Below, one piece after another: positions 16,587 through 25,735 of a stretch of 64,000 nt of DNA. The notes beneath the pieces were generated by a model. That model had not been told where the DNA came from and made no database searches. It saw only the letters and a program-made list of their open reading frames with translations. Both the position numbers and the translations under genes were made by a program. Location: assembly GCA_035299025.1 (NCBI GenBank), contig DATGXK010000007.1:434001-498000 (forward strand), in the 5' to 3' direction. The DNA is from Leadbetterella sp035299025. GTDB lineage: Bacteria > Bacteroidota > Bacteroidia > Cytophagales > Spirosomataceae. Each line of letters begins with the position of its first letter. Positions within the stretch are counted from its first letter, which is position 1.

Positions 16587-16946
16587 ATGAAAGAGAGTAA
16601 TTACGAAAGGGTTTATAAGATGTCTGTGGCTAGTGTTTATCCACATTATATCACCAAAGTGGAAAGGAAGGGCCGAACCAAAGTGGAACTTGACGAGGTA
16701 ATATACTGGCTCACTGGTTATGATAAAGAATCGTTTCAAAAAGTACTTGAAAACAAGGTAGGCTTCGAGTCTTTTTTCAAAGAAGCCCCGCAAATGCATC
16801 CCAACCGAGATAAAATAACCGGTGTGATCTGCGGCTACCGAGTAGAGGACATTGAAGACGATATCATGCAGAAGGTTCGTTATCTGGATAAGCTCGTTGA
16901 CGAACTGGCCAAAGGCCGACCGATGGAAAAGATTTTAAGGAAATAA
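16587..16946 (+). CDS. DUF2200 family protein
   Basis: The protein has 119 residues and fits DUF2200 along its whole length: YKMSVASVYPHYITKVERKG at 10-29, ELDEVIYWLTGYD, FFKEAPQMHPNRDKITGVIC and the conserved C-terminal block VRYLDKLVDELAKG. The family is a small cytoplasmic fold of unknown function found widely in bacteria. No partner gene is close; the convergent SusD gene follows after a shared terminator. The 290 bases upstream hold only AT-rich sequence and CTCTGTG-type words. Confidence 0.88.
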   Translation: MKESNYERVYKMSVASVYPHYITKVERKGRTKVELDEVIYWLTGYDKESFQKVLENKVGFESFFKEAPQMHPNRDKITGVICGYRVEDIEDDIMQKVRYLDKLVDELAKGRPMEKILRK

Positions 16947-17030
16947 TCAGCTCTGAGTTTTTCCTTGTGCCCGAAAGACACTCGGGTGTTTAAAGGATGC
17001 TCAATCAGCACAGTAATTTTATACAAAAAT

Positions 17031-17059
17031 AAAAGCCCCAAACATTGTTTGAGGCTTTT
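17031..17059. terminator. bidirectional terminator
   Basis: AAAAGCCCCAAACA pairs with TGTTTGAGGCTTTT with one mismatch and an A/T flank on each side. It sits between the convergent DUF2200 and SusD genes and can serve both. Confidence 0.85.
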
Positions 17060-17081
17060 GATATTTCAAGTTTAACTAATC

Positions 17082-18644
17082 TCAATAACCTGTATTCTGA
17101 GGAGTCAAATTAGGGTTATTCAACATTTCTTGGGTTGGCAAAGGCAACAACAAATGCTTCTGTTGCAGCTTTTGATTAGAGCTGAGGTTAGTAGCACCCA
17201 CAAACTCATCAAATGATTTTGTAATTGGGTTAAATTGCTTTCTCAACCTTACCATGTCAAACCAAGTGATTTGCTCATAGCATAGCTCATGCCAACGTTC
17301 TTTCCAAACGGCCTTTCTGAAAGAATCTTGCGTGTACGTACCTATTGCAGGAGTTTCTAATTTGGCTCTGTCTCTGATTTTCTTCAAAGATGCATACGCC
17401 TCTGGTGTTATGGTACCGAGCTCATTTTGTGCTTCGGCATATACCAAAAGTGTTTCGGCGTATCTGATTACTGGCACATTCAAGTTGTCGTTTCTAGTTC
17501 CTGCCACACCAGATGTACCGTTGGCGATGGTATTGAAGTGCTTAAAGATATAAGGGGCATTCAGCTCAAATTTTGCACCGTTTCCGTTTGTAAAATAGCT
17601 GGTGTAGAAATATCCCTCTTGGTCTTTTGTGCGTAAGTCGCCCGGCTCATAAGAGTTGTAGAACGAAATAGTAGGAACAGTGCTTCCGGTACCACCTGGG
17701 CCATTGTAGTTGATAGGCTTAAAGTTAGGAAACATGTTGCCCATAGGGTTGCCACCCACCCCGATAGAGTTGTTGTATTGCAACATAAACAAATGCTCCA
17801 CTCTGTTCTTAAGGTTTTCTCTGTGTACCTCCGAATAGGTTGGGAACAGGTTGATAGACGTTGGGTTGGCATTGGCATAAGTGATTACCTCCAAGGCTTT
17901 ATCAGCGGCTAGTTTGTAGTGCGTAGCCCCCTTGCTCAGCGGAAAGCCCGCCATGGTAAGGTACACTATAGAAAGCTGGGTTTTTACGGCAGCCTGATTT
18001 ACCCTTCCACTTACGTTCATCCAAGGTAATCCCGCCGCTTCGGCCTCTGTAAGGTCTTTTACGATGAGGTCATATACCTGCTCTTTGGGTGTACGCGTTG
18101 GTAAGAAATCTTCAGAAGTAGCTGACTGAGGCTTGGTGATTAAAGGAATATCTCCCCACAATCTAACCGCAGTAAAATAGGCTTGAGCTCTCAAAAACTT
18201 AGCTTCTCCAATGATAGACTTTTTCTGTGCCTCGGGCATTGGTGTAATGGCCGGCACTTTCTCAATCACCTGGTTGGCTTGGGCAATAACACGGTAAAGT
18301 CCGTTCCAGTAGTTGCGTATATGCATGGTGTTGCCATCATGTACCAAGCCGTAAAGGTTGTTGAGGTCTGAGTTTTGGGCTGTTTCTGTAGTAGAAGTAC
18401 CCGTTAGAGCCTCAAGCAACTGCCAGTTGGAAGAGAATATACCCGCTCCACCACCCATAAATCTGAGGTCGGCATAGGTAGCCGCTATGGCCGCCTCGGC
18501 GTGGTCAGGAATAGAGTAGAAGTTGTCAGGCGTAAGGTTAGACGGAGCCTGCTCTTTCAAGAAGTCTGTGCAACTATTGGTGATGAGCAAGAAGCACAAA
18601 CCAGCAGTTGTTTTAAATAATGTTGAAAATGTATTACGTATCAT
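17082..18644 (-). CDS. SusD/RagB family outer-membrane lipoprotein
   Basis: The protein has 520 residues with a signal peptide ending in lipobox LITNSC, Cys about 26, so it is surface lipoprotein-anchored. SusD-family features are DNFYSIPDHAEAAIAATYAD near 40, tetratricopeptide-like helices with KFLRAQAYFTAVRLWGDIPL at about 150-170, and the C-terminal block LVYAEAQNEL ... RDRAKL ... WKERWHELCYEQITWFDMVR. SusD proteins cap the SusC barrel and bind the glycan or other nutrient. The gene starts 28 bases after the SusC stop, so they form one operon. No glycoside hydrolase is in this operon; the nearest genes code an MFS exporter and an esterase, so the substrate is unknown. Confidence 0.95.
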   Translation of the reverse strand: MIRNTFSTLFKTTAGLCFLLITNSCTDFLKEQAPSNLTPDNFYSIPDHAEAAIAATYADLRFMGGGAGIFSSNWQLLEALTGTSTTETAQNSDLNNLYGLVHDGNTMHIRNYWNGLYRVIAQANQVIEKVPAITPMPEAQKKSIIGEAKFLRAQAYFTAVRLWGDIPLITKPQSATSEDFLPTRTPKEQVYDLIVKDLTEAEAAGLPWMNVSGRVNQAAVKTQLSIVYLTMAGFPLSKGATHYKLAADKALEVITYANANPTSINLFPTYSEVHRENLKNRVEHLFMLQYNNSIGVGGNPMGNMFPNFKPINYNGPGGTGSTVPTISFYNSYEPGDLRTKDQEGYFYTSYFTNGNGAKFELNAPYIFKHFNTIANGTSGVAGTRNDNLNVPVIRYAETLLVYAEAQNELGTITPEAYASLKKIRDRAKLETPAIGTYTQDSFRKAVWKERWHELCYEQITWFDMVRLRKQFNPITKSFDEFVGATNLSSNQKLQQKHLLLPLPTQEMLNNPNLTPQNTGY

Positions 18645-18672
18645 GTTTTCTAAAATTTTAAATAATTGTCAA

Positions 18673-21600
18673 TTAAAAGGCAACTTGTAATCCAGCCATG
18701 AAAGTGGTAGGTTTTGGATAATTGTGCCACATCATACCCTGCGAAAACGCACTGTTTCCGGTACCTTGGTTGGTAGGAGTTACCTCAGGGTCTCCAATAA
18801 TATTGTCTTTTAGTAACAAGAAGAAGTTTTGTGCCGAGCCATAGATTCTCAATTTGCTCAGGTTAAGCTTTTGAGTCACTTTGTTGCTTGGTACTGTGTA
18901 GCCCAACAATAGGTTGTTGCCACGTAAGTATGAGCCATCTTTGATCCACCAAGAGTCCACGTTGGTTACATAACCCGCTCTGGTGTCTCTTATTTCAGCT
19001 ATCATGGTGTTTTGGTTGGTAGGAGTCCAAGCATCCAACACCGAAGTATAGCTATTGGCCAAGGCCTGGCGGTCTTCGCTGGCGTGGAGGTTCATCATCA
19101 TTACATCGTTGCCCACCATGTATTGTAGCTCTAGGGTCATGTCGAAGTTTTTGTATTTGAAGCTATTGGTGAAAGATCCCCAGAAATCAGGGCTACCGTT
19201 GCCAATAATAGAGCGGTCGGCATCCGTAATGGCTTTGTCGCCGTTTACATCTAAATATTTAATATCTCCTGGCAGAATAGTTAGACCGTTTCTGTAAGAA
19301 GTAAACTTGGCTGCTTCCTCTCTTTCTGCCTCGCTCCATACACCAAGACGTGTTAGACCCCAGAAAGAACCTACGGGCTCACCGATACGGATGATGTTTG
19401 TAGGATTGGTGAAGTTAGGACCACCCACGTTGAAAATGTCTGACGGTGTAGCCAAAGACAACACTTTGTTTCTATTGAAAGTGATGTTGAAGGCACTGTT
19501 CCAAGTGAAATCTCCTTTGTTGAGGATATCAGAGTTTAGAGCAAATTCGAAACCTTGGTTACGCATAGATCCTACGTTTTTACGAATGGTTGAGTAACCG
19601 CTGGTCTGTGGTACCGGAGCATCCAAAAGCATGTCAGTTGTCAAACGGTAGTAATAATCTGCTTCAAGGTTGATTCTACCATTAAACAGACCCAATTCAA
19701 CACCAAAGTCTGTTTGAGCAGTTTTTTCCCATCTAAGGTCTGGGTTGGCCAATCTAGAAATACCGGTGCCTGATACACGGGAATCGTTGAAGGCAGTGAG
19801 ATAGTTTGAGCTAAGCAATGAAAGCGAGCTGTATGGAGGTATCTCAGAGTTACCCGTAAGACCATACGAAGTACGGAGTTTCAATGACGAAATTACCGGA
19901 TTGCCTTTTAAGAATTCTTCTTCAGATACTCTCCAAGCCAAAGCTCCAGAAGGGAAAAATGCGAACTTATTGTTTTCACCAAATTTAGAAGAACCATCGG
20001 CTCTACCCGTAAATGTCAACAAATATTTGTTTTTGAGGGTGTAGTTTACTCTACCGAAGTACGAATTAAAAGCAGAGGTGGCCGCACCTGAAGAAGCACT
20101 GTTGATAGTAGCAGCTGCACCCAAGTTATTAAAACCAAAGTAGTCAGTAGCAAAACCTCTCACCGATGTGCCGATATTGAAGAAGTCTGTTTGTTGCCAT
20201 GAAATACCCAACAAAGCGTTGATAGAGTTGTCTTGGTTGATATCTTTGGTGTAAGTCAGGTAGTTTTCCAAAGACCAGAAAGTTTCCTTTTGATTGCTTA
20301 CAGAAGCCTCACCGGCATTGGCAATCGCCAAAGTACGGGTTTGAGACTGATTGATGGCTTGGGTCATTATGTTGGCTCCAAGAATGGTCTTCATTTCTAA
20401 GCCTTTGGCAAAAGTAATGTTAGAATATGCACTACCGGTGGTAGTTTGGGTGTCCATGATATACTGACGACCGTAAAGTCTGTGAACAGAGCTGAAAGTA
20501 CCTTCTGCAAAAGGGAAGTCTCTGTTGTTGGCGTAAGTTCCGTCTGCATATTTTACAGGAAGAAAAGGGAAATCTTCTACTATTTGACGTGAAACCGCGT
20601 CGTTGATGTCAGAAAGTCTTTCTGATTGGTTATTGTAGGCGATAGTACCACCCACTTTCAACCATTTTTTCACTTGGTCGTCTATCGTGAATCTGGTTGA
20701 ATATCTGGTCATGTAGGTAGTTTTAACCAAACCCTCGTCGTCGCGATAGCCCAATGAAAACGAATACTGTGTTCTTTGGTTTCCACCGCTAAAGCCCAAC
20801 TGGTGGTTTTGCGAAAGTTTCTGTTGAGTAGACTCGTCAAACCAATTGGTGTCGTAAAGGGGGTTGCCGTTGGCATCAAAAACTCTTGGGTCTGTTCTTC
20901 TCAATTTCGGGTTGAGGTAAGCCCATCTGCCCGCTGCCCAGCCAGCTGGGTCATATTTTTCCATGTTTTTCCATGCCAGGTCTTCCACTGCCATATATTG
21001 CTTGGCATTCAATACTTGAGGTACATGAGGGCCAGGAGTAGCTACACTGAAGTCTACATTGTACGTTACCATCCCTTCACCTGATTTACCTTTCTTGGTG
21101 GTTACCAATATTACACCGTTCGCACCTCTAGCACCATAGATGGCCGTAGAAGATGCGTCTTTCAAGACCTCAACAGACACAATGTCATTTGGGTTAAGGA
21201 AGTCAATGGCGTTGGAGAATTGATTCTGACCACCCTGCGGCAACATCACGCCATCTACCACATAAAGTGGGTTGTTGGAAGAGTTGATAGAGCTAAATCC
21301 TCTAATTCTCACTGTAGTTCTACCACCCGGACGACCCGAGTTGTTGTTTACTTGCACACCAGCCATTCTACCTGTAAGGGCTTGGTTGAGCGATGGCGAC
21401 GGGCGTTCGATCAACTGGTCGGCTTTGATTGAACTTACAGATCCTGTAAGGTCAGACTTGCGTTGGGTACCGTAGCCGATTACCACTAGATTGTCTAATT
21501 CATTGGCCCTTGACACCAAGCTAACGTCTATGGTGGTTTGATTACCCACCACTTTTTCTAGTGTTTCGTGGCCGAGGTATGAAAACACCAAAACGGATTT

Positions 21601-21819
21601 GCTGTCTGGCACAGCTATGGAATAAATTCCATCAACGTCGGTAACCACACCACGGGTGGTACCTTTGAGCACTACGCTGGCTCCGGGAATAGCTTCTCCT
21701 TGACTATCTGATACTTTTCCTTTGATGTTGATAGTGTTTTGTGCAAAACCCATCCAGGAAATAGACAATAGTAGAGCAACCAAAAGCAGAGATCTGCATT
21801 CGTAAAGATTTTTCTTCAT
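18673..21819 (-). CDS. SusC/RagA family TonB-linked outer-membrane transporter
   Basis: The protein has 1048 residues. A signal peptide (LLLVALLLSISWMGFAQ) is followed by a carboxypeptidase-D-like regulatory domain at about 32-105 (GKVSDSQGEAIPGASVVLKG). The SusC plug follows: VVIGYGTQRKSDLTGSVSSI at about 112-131, then SGRPGGRTTVRIRGFSSINS and NPLYVVDGVMLPQGG. The rest is a 22-strand barrel ending FMAGLQVAF, with terminal Phe for BAM recognition. It imports a ligand captured by SusD with TonB/ExbBD energy. No FecR/anti-sigma pair is close. A LacI-like palindrome at 22031-22044 lies 212 bases upstream. Confidence 0.95.
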   Translation of the reverse strand: MKKNLYECRSLLLVALLLSISWMGFAQNTINIKGKVSDSQGEAIPGASVVLKGTTRGVVTDVDGIYSIAVPDSKSVLVFSYLGHETLEKVVGNQTTIDVSLVSRANELDNLVVIGYGTQRKSDLTGSVSSIKADQLIERPSPSLNQALTGRMAGVQVNNNSGRPGGRTTVRIRGFSSINSSNNPLYVVDGVMLPQGGQNQFSNAIDFLNPNDIVSVEVLKDASSTAIYGARGANGVILVTTKKGKSGEGMVTYNVDFSVATPGPHVPQVLNAKQYMAVEDLAWKNMEKYDPAGWAAGRWAYLNPKLRRTDPRVFDANGNPLYDTNWFDESTQQKLSQNHQLGFSGGNQRTQYSFSLGYRDDEGLVKTTYMTRYSTRFTIDDQVKKWLKVGGTIAYNNQSERLSDINDAVSRQIVEDFPFLPVKYADGTYANNRDFPFAEGTFSSVHRLYGRQYIMDTQTTTGSAYSNITFAKGLEMKTILGANIMTQAINQSQTRTLAIANAGEASVSNQKETFWSLENYLTYTKDINQDNSINALLGISWQQTDFFNIGTSVRGFATDYFGFNNLGAAATINSASSGAATSAFNSYFGRVNYTLKNKYLLTFTGRADGSSKFGENNKFAFFPSGALAWRVSEEEFLKGNPVISSLKLRTSYGLTGNSEIPPYSSLSLLSSNYLTAFNDSRVSGTGISRLANPDLRWEKTAQTDFGVELGLFNGRINLEADYYYRLTTDMLLDAPVPQTSGYSTIRKNVGSMRNQGFEFALNSDILNKGDFTWNSAFNITFNRNKVLSLATPSDIFNVGGPNFTNPTNIIRIGEPVGSFWGLTRLGVWSEAEREEAAKFTSYRNGLTILPGDIKYLDVNGDKAITDADRSIIGNGSPDFWGSFTNSFKYKNFDMTLELQYMVGNDVMMMNLHASEDRQALANSYTSVLDAWTPTNQNTMIAEIRDTRAGYVTNVDSWWIKDGSYLRGNNLLLGYTVPSNKVTQKLNLSKLRIYGSAQNFFLLLKDNIIGDPEVTPTNQGTGNSAFSQGMMWHNYPKPTTFMAGLQVAF

Positions 21820-22181
21820 TTACTTTAGAAATTTAAGTGATTGAATAAATTATTTTTTAATAATTGACTCAAAATTATTCAAATAAATATTGTATAACTT
21901 ATATTTAGTAATTTTTTTTATTAATTTAATAAACATTAAAAAAATATTAAAATTTCTATGGGGCTTTAAGTGTTTGAAAATTAGGGTATTGGTTATTATT
22001 TGCAAGAAATCGTTAGTTTTTTAAGGAAAATGCAAATGTTTGCATCAATTTGATACTGCCTATTCTTATTTTGATTAAAACTTGTTTGCTATTCAAAGCT
22101 TCCGTTTTTTTGGAATAAAATTGTTGGAATCGCTTGTATTCACGTTCTCAAAGCTGCTGGTATTAATTCAGAAATCTTAAG
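21820..22181. other. divergent intergenic region of SusC and MFS genes
   Basis: This is 362 AT-rich bases. The only distinct element is the palindrome at 22031-22044, listed separately. No gene and no full -33/-7 pair was recognised. Confidence 0.5.
22031..22044. promoter_or_regulatory. palindrome TGCAAA-TG-TTTGCA, LacI-like operator
   Basis: A 14-base palindrome with arms TGCAAA and TTTGCA around TG. Its core GCAAATGTTTGC recurs exactly at 33776-33787, upstream of the GH5 gene. The symmetry resembles LacI/GalR-family operators, but those normally have a central CG. It lies between the divergent SusC operon and MFS gene and could control either. No LacI gene is in the window. Confidence 0.35.
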
Positions 22182-23372
22182 ATGACTAAAAGTAAAATGA
22201 CCTCTGCGGAGTTTATCACACTCTCTGCTTGTACGATGATGCTCACAGCTTTGGGTATAGATATAATGCTTCCGGCTTTCGCCAATTTGCGTAAGCATTT
22301 TGGACTACCTCCAAACTCTACGGCTCCTGCCCAAATCATAGGTTTCTTTTTTATGGGCCAAATCGCCCAACTGGTTTTTGGTATTTTATCTGACCGATTT
22401 GGTCGTTTGTCCATCTACCGTATTGGGTTTCCTCTTTATATATTGGGTGGCATACTGGCTACATTTGCTCCAAGTTTTGAGGTGATGTTGGCTGCTAGGT
22501 TTTTTGCTGGTGTAGGTGCTTCAGCGGTTTTTATGACCACCATAGCCGGGGTGAGAGACCGTTTCGTGGGTGACCAAATGGCCCGAACTATGTCTTTGAT
22601 TTTTACCATATTTTTATTTACACCAGTAGTGGCTCCATTTTTAGGGATGGCTATTCTGGCCGTATCTGATTGGCAGATGGTATTCATCACTCCGCCGGTG
22701 TTTGGCTTGTTTGTATTTCTGTGGTCATTCAGGATGGAAGAAAGTCATCCTCAAGAGAAGCGAACAGCATTAAATTGGCCCAATGTCAAACAATCCATAG
22801 CAGAAGTGATATCGAATAAGGTGTTTTTGAGATATACTATCATGACCACCTTACTATTTACGGCCCTTAGTACTTGGGTAGCCACATCAGAGCATATTAT
22901 TGGCGAAATATATGGTAAACCACAGTTTTTTGCATGGTTTTTTGCTGGAATCGGACTTTTGATGTCGCTCTGTACGTATTTCAATTCACACCTCACCACC
23001 AGAATAGGAGCACGAACGAGTATCAAGTGGTTGTTGATATTTTATGCTTTGGTGGCTACAGTTTTGTTTTTTGTGACCTTATTTTTTGGCAATCCACCAC
23101 ACATAATAGCATTGTTTACGGGGCTGGCTTTGTTGATGGCCATAAATATCGCGATAGAACCAAACAGTAGTGCTTTGGCATTAGAGCCGATGGGCGACAA
23201 GGCCGGAGTGGCGGCCTCTGTCTATGGCACGATTTTCTTTTTTGTAGGGTCGAGCTTAAGTGCCGGAATAAGCTATTTTATGCAAAGCAGTATTTTTCCT
23301 TTGATTCTCTCCTTCTTCGTGATTGGTTTGGTTAATCTGGTTTTGTTCTTTTTCTCAGGAAATCAGAAGTAG
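22182..23372 (+). CDS. Bcr/CflA-type MFS efflux transporter
   Basis: The protein has 396 residues and 12 predicted membrane helices. Motif A between helices 2 and 3 is GILSDRFGRLSIYRIG at about 67-82, and the N-terminus ALGIDIMLPAFANLRKHFG is characteristic of the Bcr/CflA drug-resistance subfamily, as is RFFAGVGASAVFMTTIAGVR. It probably exports small toxic compounds by proton antiport from the inner membrane; the substrate is unknown. It is divergent from the SusC/SusD operon and convergent with the esterase gene, so it is likely a single-gene transcript. Confidence 0.88.
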   Translation: MTKSKMTSAEFITLSACTMMLTALGIDIMLPAFANLRKHFGLPPNSTAPAQIIGFFFMGQIAQLVFGILSDRFGRLSIYRIGFPLYILGGILATFAPSFEVMLAARFFAGVGASAVFMTTIAGVRDRFVGDQMARTMSLIFTIFLFTPVVAPFLGMAILAVSDWQMVFITPPVFGLFVFLWSFRMEESHPQEKRTALNWPNVKQSIAEVISNKVFLRYTIMTTLLFTALSTWVATSEHIIGEIYGKPQFFAWFFAGIGLLMSLCTYFNSHLTTRIGARTSIKWLLIFYALVATVLFFVTLFFGNPPHIIALFTGLALLMAINIAIEPNSSALALEPMGDKAGVAASVYGTIFFFVGSSLSAGISYFMQSSIFPLILSFFVIGLVNLVLFFFSGNQK

Positions 23373-23403
23373 CAAGGCTGTTGCACGATATTTCTTTTGA
23401 ATT

Positions 23404-23520
23404 ACCAAAATGCCGCCCCTCGGGGGGCTTTTGGATATTTCTTTTTTTTGAATTTTACCAAAATTTTACAACCCTGGGTCTACCAAAATGCCGCCCCTCT
23501 GGGGCTTTTGGATGTTTTTT
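23404..23520. repeat. two copies of a GC-rich hairpin element between convergent genes
   Basis: TACCAAAATGCCGCCCCTC followed by GGGG(GG)CTTTTGGAT occurs twice, at about 23402-23436 and 23481-23513, each trailed by a T-rich tract and GAATTTT. Each copy folds through CCAAAA/CTTTTGG plus a GC core. They probably end both the MFS (plus) and esterase (minus) transcripts and belong to a dispersed repeat family. A forward frame over them (23397-23618) is repeat-derived and not called. Confidence 0.8.
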
Positions 23521-23557
23521 TTGAATTTTGTGTAAAAAATGCCCCTTTGCAATTTAT

Positions 23558-24442
23558 CTATGGGTTTACTGCGACACCATTGGTTTTGAAGATTTTGCTG
23601 AAAAACAAAGCATGGTGAGCTATGGCGTTTTGCCAGTAATCCCAAGTATGAGCACCCGGTCTTTCGGTATACTCATGCGGGGTGCCATTGTATAACAATC
23701 GCTCGTGAACCGCCCTGTTTACCTCTATCAAAAAGTCGTCTACGCCACAATCTATTATAATTGGTAGTCCATTTTTCTTAATTGTATCGGTCATATTTAC
23801 AACAGAGTTCTTTACGTAGATTTCGTTTGAAGTATCTGCGGTGCCGAGTAGTTTAGAAAATCTATCTTTGAGCGATTTGGTGAAATCTTCGTTTATTTTA
23901 AATTTCGTAAAGTTCATATCCAATGCTCCGCTCATAGAACCCGCCGCACTGAAAAGCTCAGGATGACGAGCCGACAAGTACATGGCTCCATGACCACCCA
24001 TAGAAAGACCTGTAATAACCCGACCTTTGGGGCTCTTTACTGTTCGGTAAGTATTATCTATTTTTTGTATCACTTCTTTGGTGATATAGGTTTCAAACTG
24101 ACTGCCTTTGTCGAAGGGGCTGTCGAGATACCAACCGAAAGTCGCACCTTCTGGCATCACAATGATAAAGTTATATTGGTCGGCCAGATTTTTAACCGTC
24201 ATTTTGTCGGGAGTAAGATTAAGCCAGTCACCGAAATGTCCGCCACCTCCGTGCAAAAGGTAAATAACCGGATAAGAAGCTTGACTTTTGGCGTAGCTGT
24301 TGGGCAACACCACAGCAGCTTTATATTTTTTGTTCATAATGCCACTTGGCACCTCGAGGCTATCCACAGTGGAGGCCTTAGCGGCTAAAAAAGAAAACAG
24401 AAAGAAACTGGCAAAAAGAGTTCTTAAATTCAAGATTTTCAT
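23558..24442 (-). CDS. secreted esterase, esterase D/antigen 85 type
   Basis: The protein has 294 residues from the ATG at 24442, which starts a normal signal peptide (MKILNLRTLFASFFLFSFLA); an upstream in-frame start adds 12 residues without purpose. It has an alpha/beta-hydrolase fold with oxyanion-hole LLHGGGGHFGDW, nucleophile Ser in GLSMGGHGAM, acid Asp in DCGVDDFL and His in PGAHTWDYW. This set is typical of the esterase D/FrsA-like group that includes feruloyl and acetyl esterases. It acts in the periplasm or outside. The substrate may be an acyl group on plant polysaccharide, an inference from the genome context. Confidence 0.85.
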   Translation of the reverse strand: MKILNLRTLFASFFLFSFLAAKASTVDSLEVPSGIMNKKYKAAVVLPNSYAKSQASYPVIYLLHGGGGHFGDWLNLTPDKMTVKNLADQYNFIIVMPEGATFGWYLDSPFDKGSQFETYITKEVIQKIDNTYRTVKSPKGRVITGLSMGGHGAMYLSARHPELFSAAGSMSGALDMNFTKFKINEDFTKSLKDRFSKLLGTADTSNEIYVKNSVVNMTDTIKKNGLPIIIDCGVDDFLIEVNRAVHERLLYNGTPHEYTERPGAHTWDYWQNAIAHHALFFSKIFKTNGVAVNP

Positions 24443-24826
24443 AAGGTTGATTGATATTAGGGTTGGCAAATTAATCATATTTTTTTTCTTTGCTAAACAC
24501 TAGTCTAAAAATGATCTCTGAATGGCCAACCTTATATGACATTTTCTTTAAAAAGCGTACAGTACATGCTTCTTGAGAAATGAAGAGTTTAACAGAACGA
24601 TAAAAAGCCAGGGAGGAAGTACTTGGTCAATTAGACCAAAGCAAATAAAGGAAGAAACCGAGATGGTTAAATTTTTAAACCTGGTGAGCTTTTGCAATTA
24701 ATAATTAGATTTGTTAAAAGAAGAAAATCAAATGTTATGCTAATAGGAAATACCACAAAAGGAAGTAATTAGTGGTTTTAAGGATAGATTTATTCAAACC
24801 TAAAACCTCAATTGGAGTATTAGAAT
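24443..24826. other. intergenic region, no gene seen
   Basis: AT-rich sequence upstream of the esterase. A 49-codon start-less forward frame at about 24560-24710 is not protein-like enough to call. Confidence 0.4.
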
Positions 24827-25051
24827 GCTAAAGCAGGGGCAGTTTTACCCATTTATTCTCACTTTCATGAATAAATTACTTCGGTACTTGAAGGGAAGTT
24901 TGAGTTAAGCATTAGAGATGAAACTCGAATTTATGAACTGGGCTTGGTGGCCGTAATTCCTGCAAATGTGGTTCATGGTAGGAAAGCACTGGCCAACTGC
25001 AGGTTATTTGATGTTTTTTGCCCATTAAGAGAAGATTACAAGGCTTTGTGA
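24827..25051 (+). pseudogene. cupin-domain gene remnant
   Basis: Read in one frame this gives AKAGAVLPIYSHFHE, a stop, then ITSVLEGKFELSIRDE and TRIYELGLVAVIPANVVHG, ending CRLFDVFCPLREDYKAL and TGA. This is the core of a small single-domain cupin: metal-site motif HxH with following Glu, then the second-motif His in NVVHG. The stop is TAA where family members have a residue such as Gln (CAA), a one-base change. The usual start and first 15-20 residues are also missing. It lies 59 bases before the gluconate-2-dehydrogenase subunit 3 gene and may once have led that operon. Confidence 0.85.
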
Positions 25052-25110
25052 CGAGGTTTTGTTTTCGAATAAATATATTTGCCAAATAGAATTCAATCTT
25101 ATTTAAATAA

Positions 25111-25653
25111 ATGAAAAGACGAGAGCTCATAAAGAATGTTGCCTTGATGATGGGCGGTGCCTTGTCAGCACCCACCCTGATGGCCATGGATAACTGGGAG
25201 AATGCTTTAAAACCCCAAGTAGTAGGGGCGGCTTTTAGCCTAACCGAAACCCAAAGAAAGATTGTAGCCGAAATTGCCGAACTCATCATTCCCAAAACCG
25301 ACACACCAGGTGCGAAAGACGTGGGAGTGCCGGGATTTATAGAAATGATGCTGAATGATTGCTACAAAGCACCTGAACAACAGAGTTTTGTGGAGGGTTT
25401 GACTTCGATGGAAAGAGTCAAGTTTTTGGAGCTAAATACCGACGAAAGAAGAGGTGTTTTAAAACTATTGGAACAAGAAACTAAAAAGGTTTCTGGGAAA
25501 ATAACGCCTTTTTGGCGATTGATGAAAGAACTTACTTTGTTGGGATATTTTACTTCGGAAGCGGGAATACAGTCATCTTTTGAATATGTTCAGGTTCCGG
25601 GTAAGCTCGAAAATATCAAAATTAATCCAGGTCAAAAATCATACGCATATTGA
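25111..25653 (+). CDS. gluconate 2-dehydrogenase subunit 3 family protein
   Basis: The protein has 180 residues. The N-terminus MKRRELIKNVALMMGGALSA is a Tat-like or Sec-like export signal (KRRELIK followed by a hydrophobic stretch). The mature part has family blocks QRKIVAEIAELIIPKTDTPG at about 51-70, FIEMMLNDCY and a helical bundle to the end. This is the small gamma-type subunit of membrane-bound FAD dehydrogenases; it escorts the large GMC subunit through the Tat pathway. The large subunit is coded next, after 82 bases, so they form an operon. A TATATTTG box at 25074-25081 may be its -7 promoter element. Confidence 0.85.
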   Translation: MKRRELIKNVALMMGGALSAPTLMAMDNWENALKPQVVGAAFSLTETQRKIVAEIAELIIPKTDTPGAKDVGVPGFIEMMLNDCYKAPEQQSFVEGLTSMERVKFLELNTDERRGVLKLLEQETKKVSGKITPFWRLMKELTLLGYFTSEAGIQSSFEYVQVPGKLENIKINPGQKSYAY

Positions 25654-25735
25654 GTGAAGTGCGATGGGAGATAAGTTATGTAATACTAATTTCTCCATTC
25701 TCTAATTAACCAATTTGCCAATAACCAACAAAAAC

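Noticed and set aside
23397..23618. 73-residue plus-strand protein with repeated QNAAP words
   Set aside because: The repeats are translated hairpin elements and the frame then runs antisense into the esterase gene.
24560..24710. start-less frame upstream of the cupin relic
   Set aside because: Short, no start codon, and no conserved pattern; probably chance.
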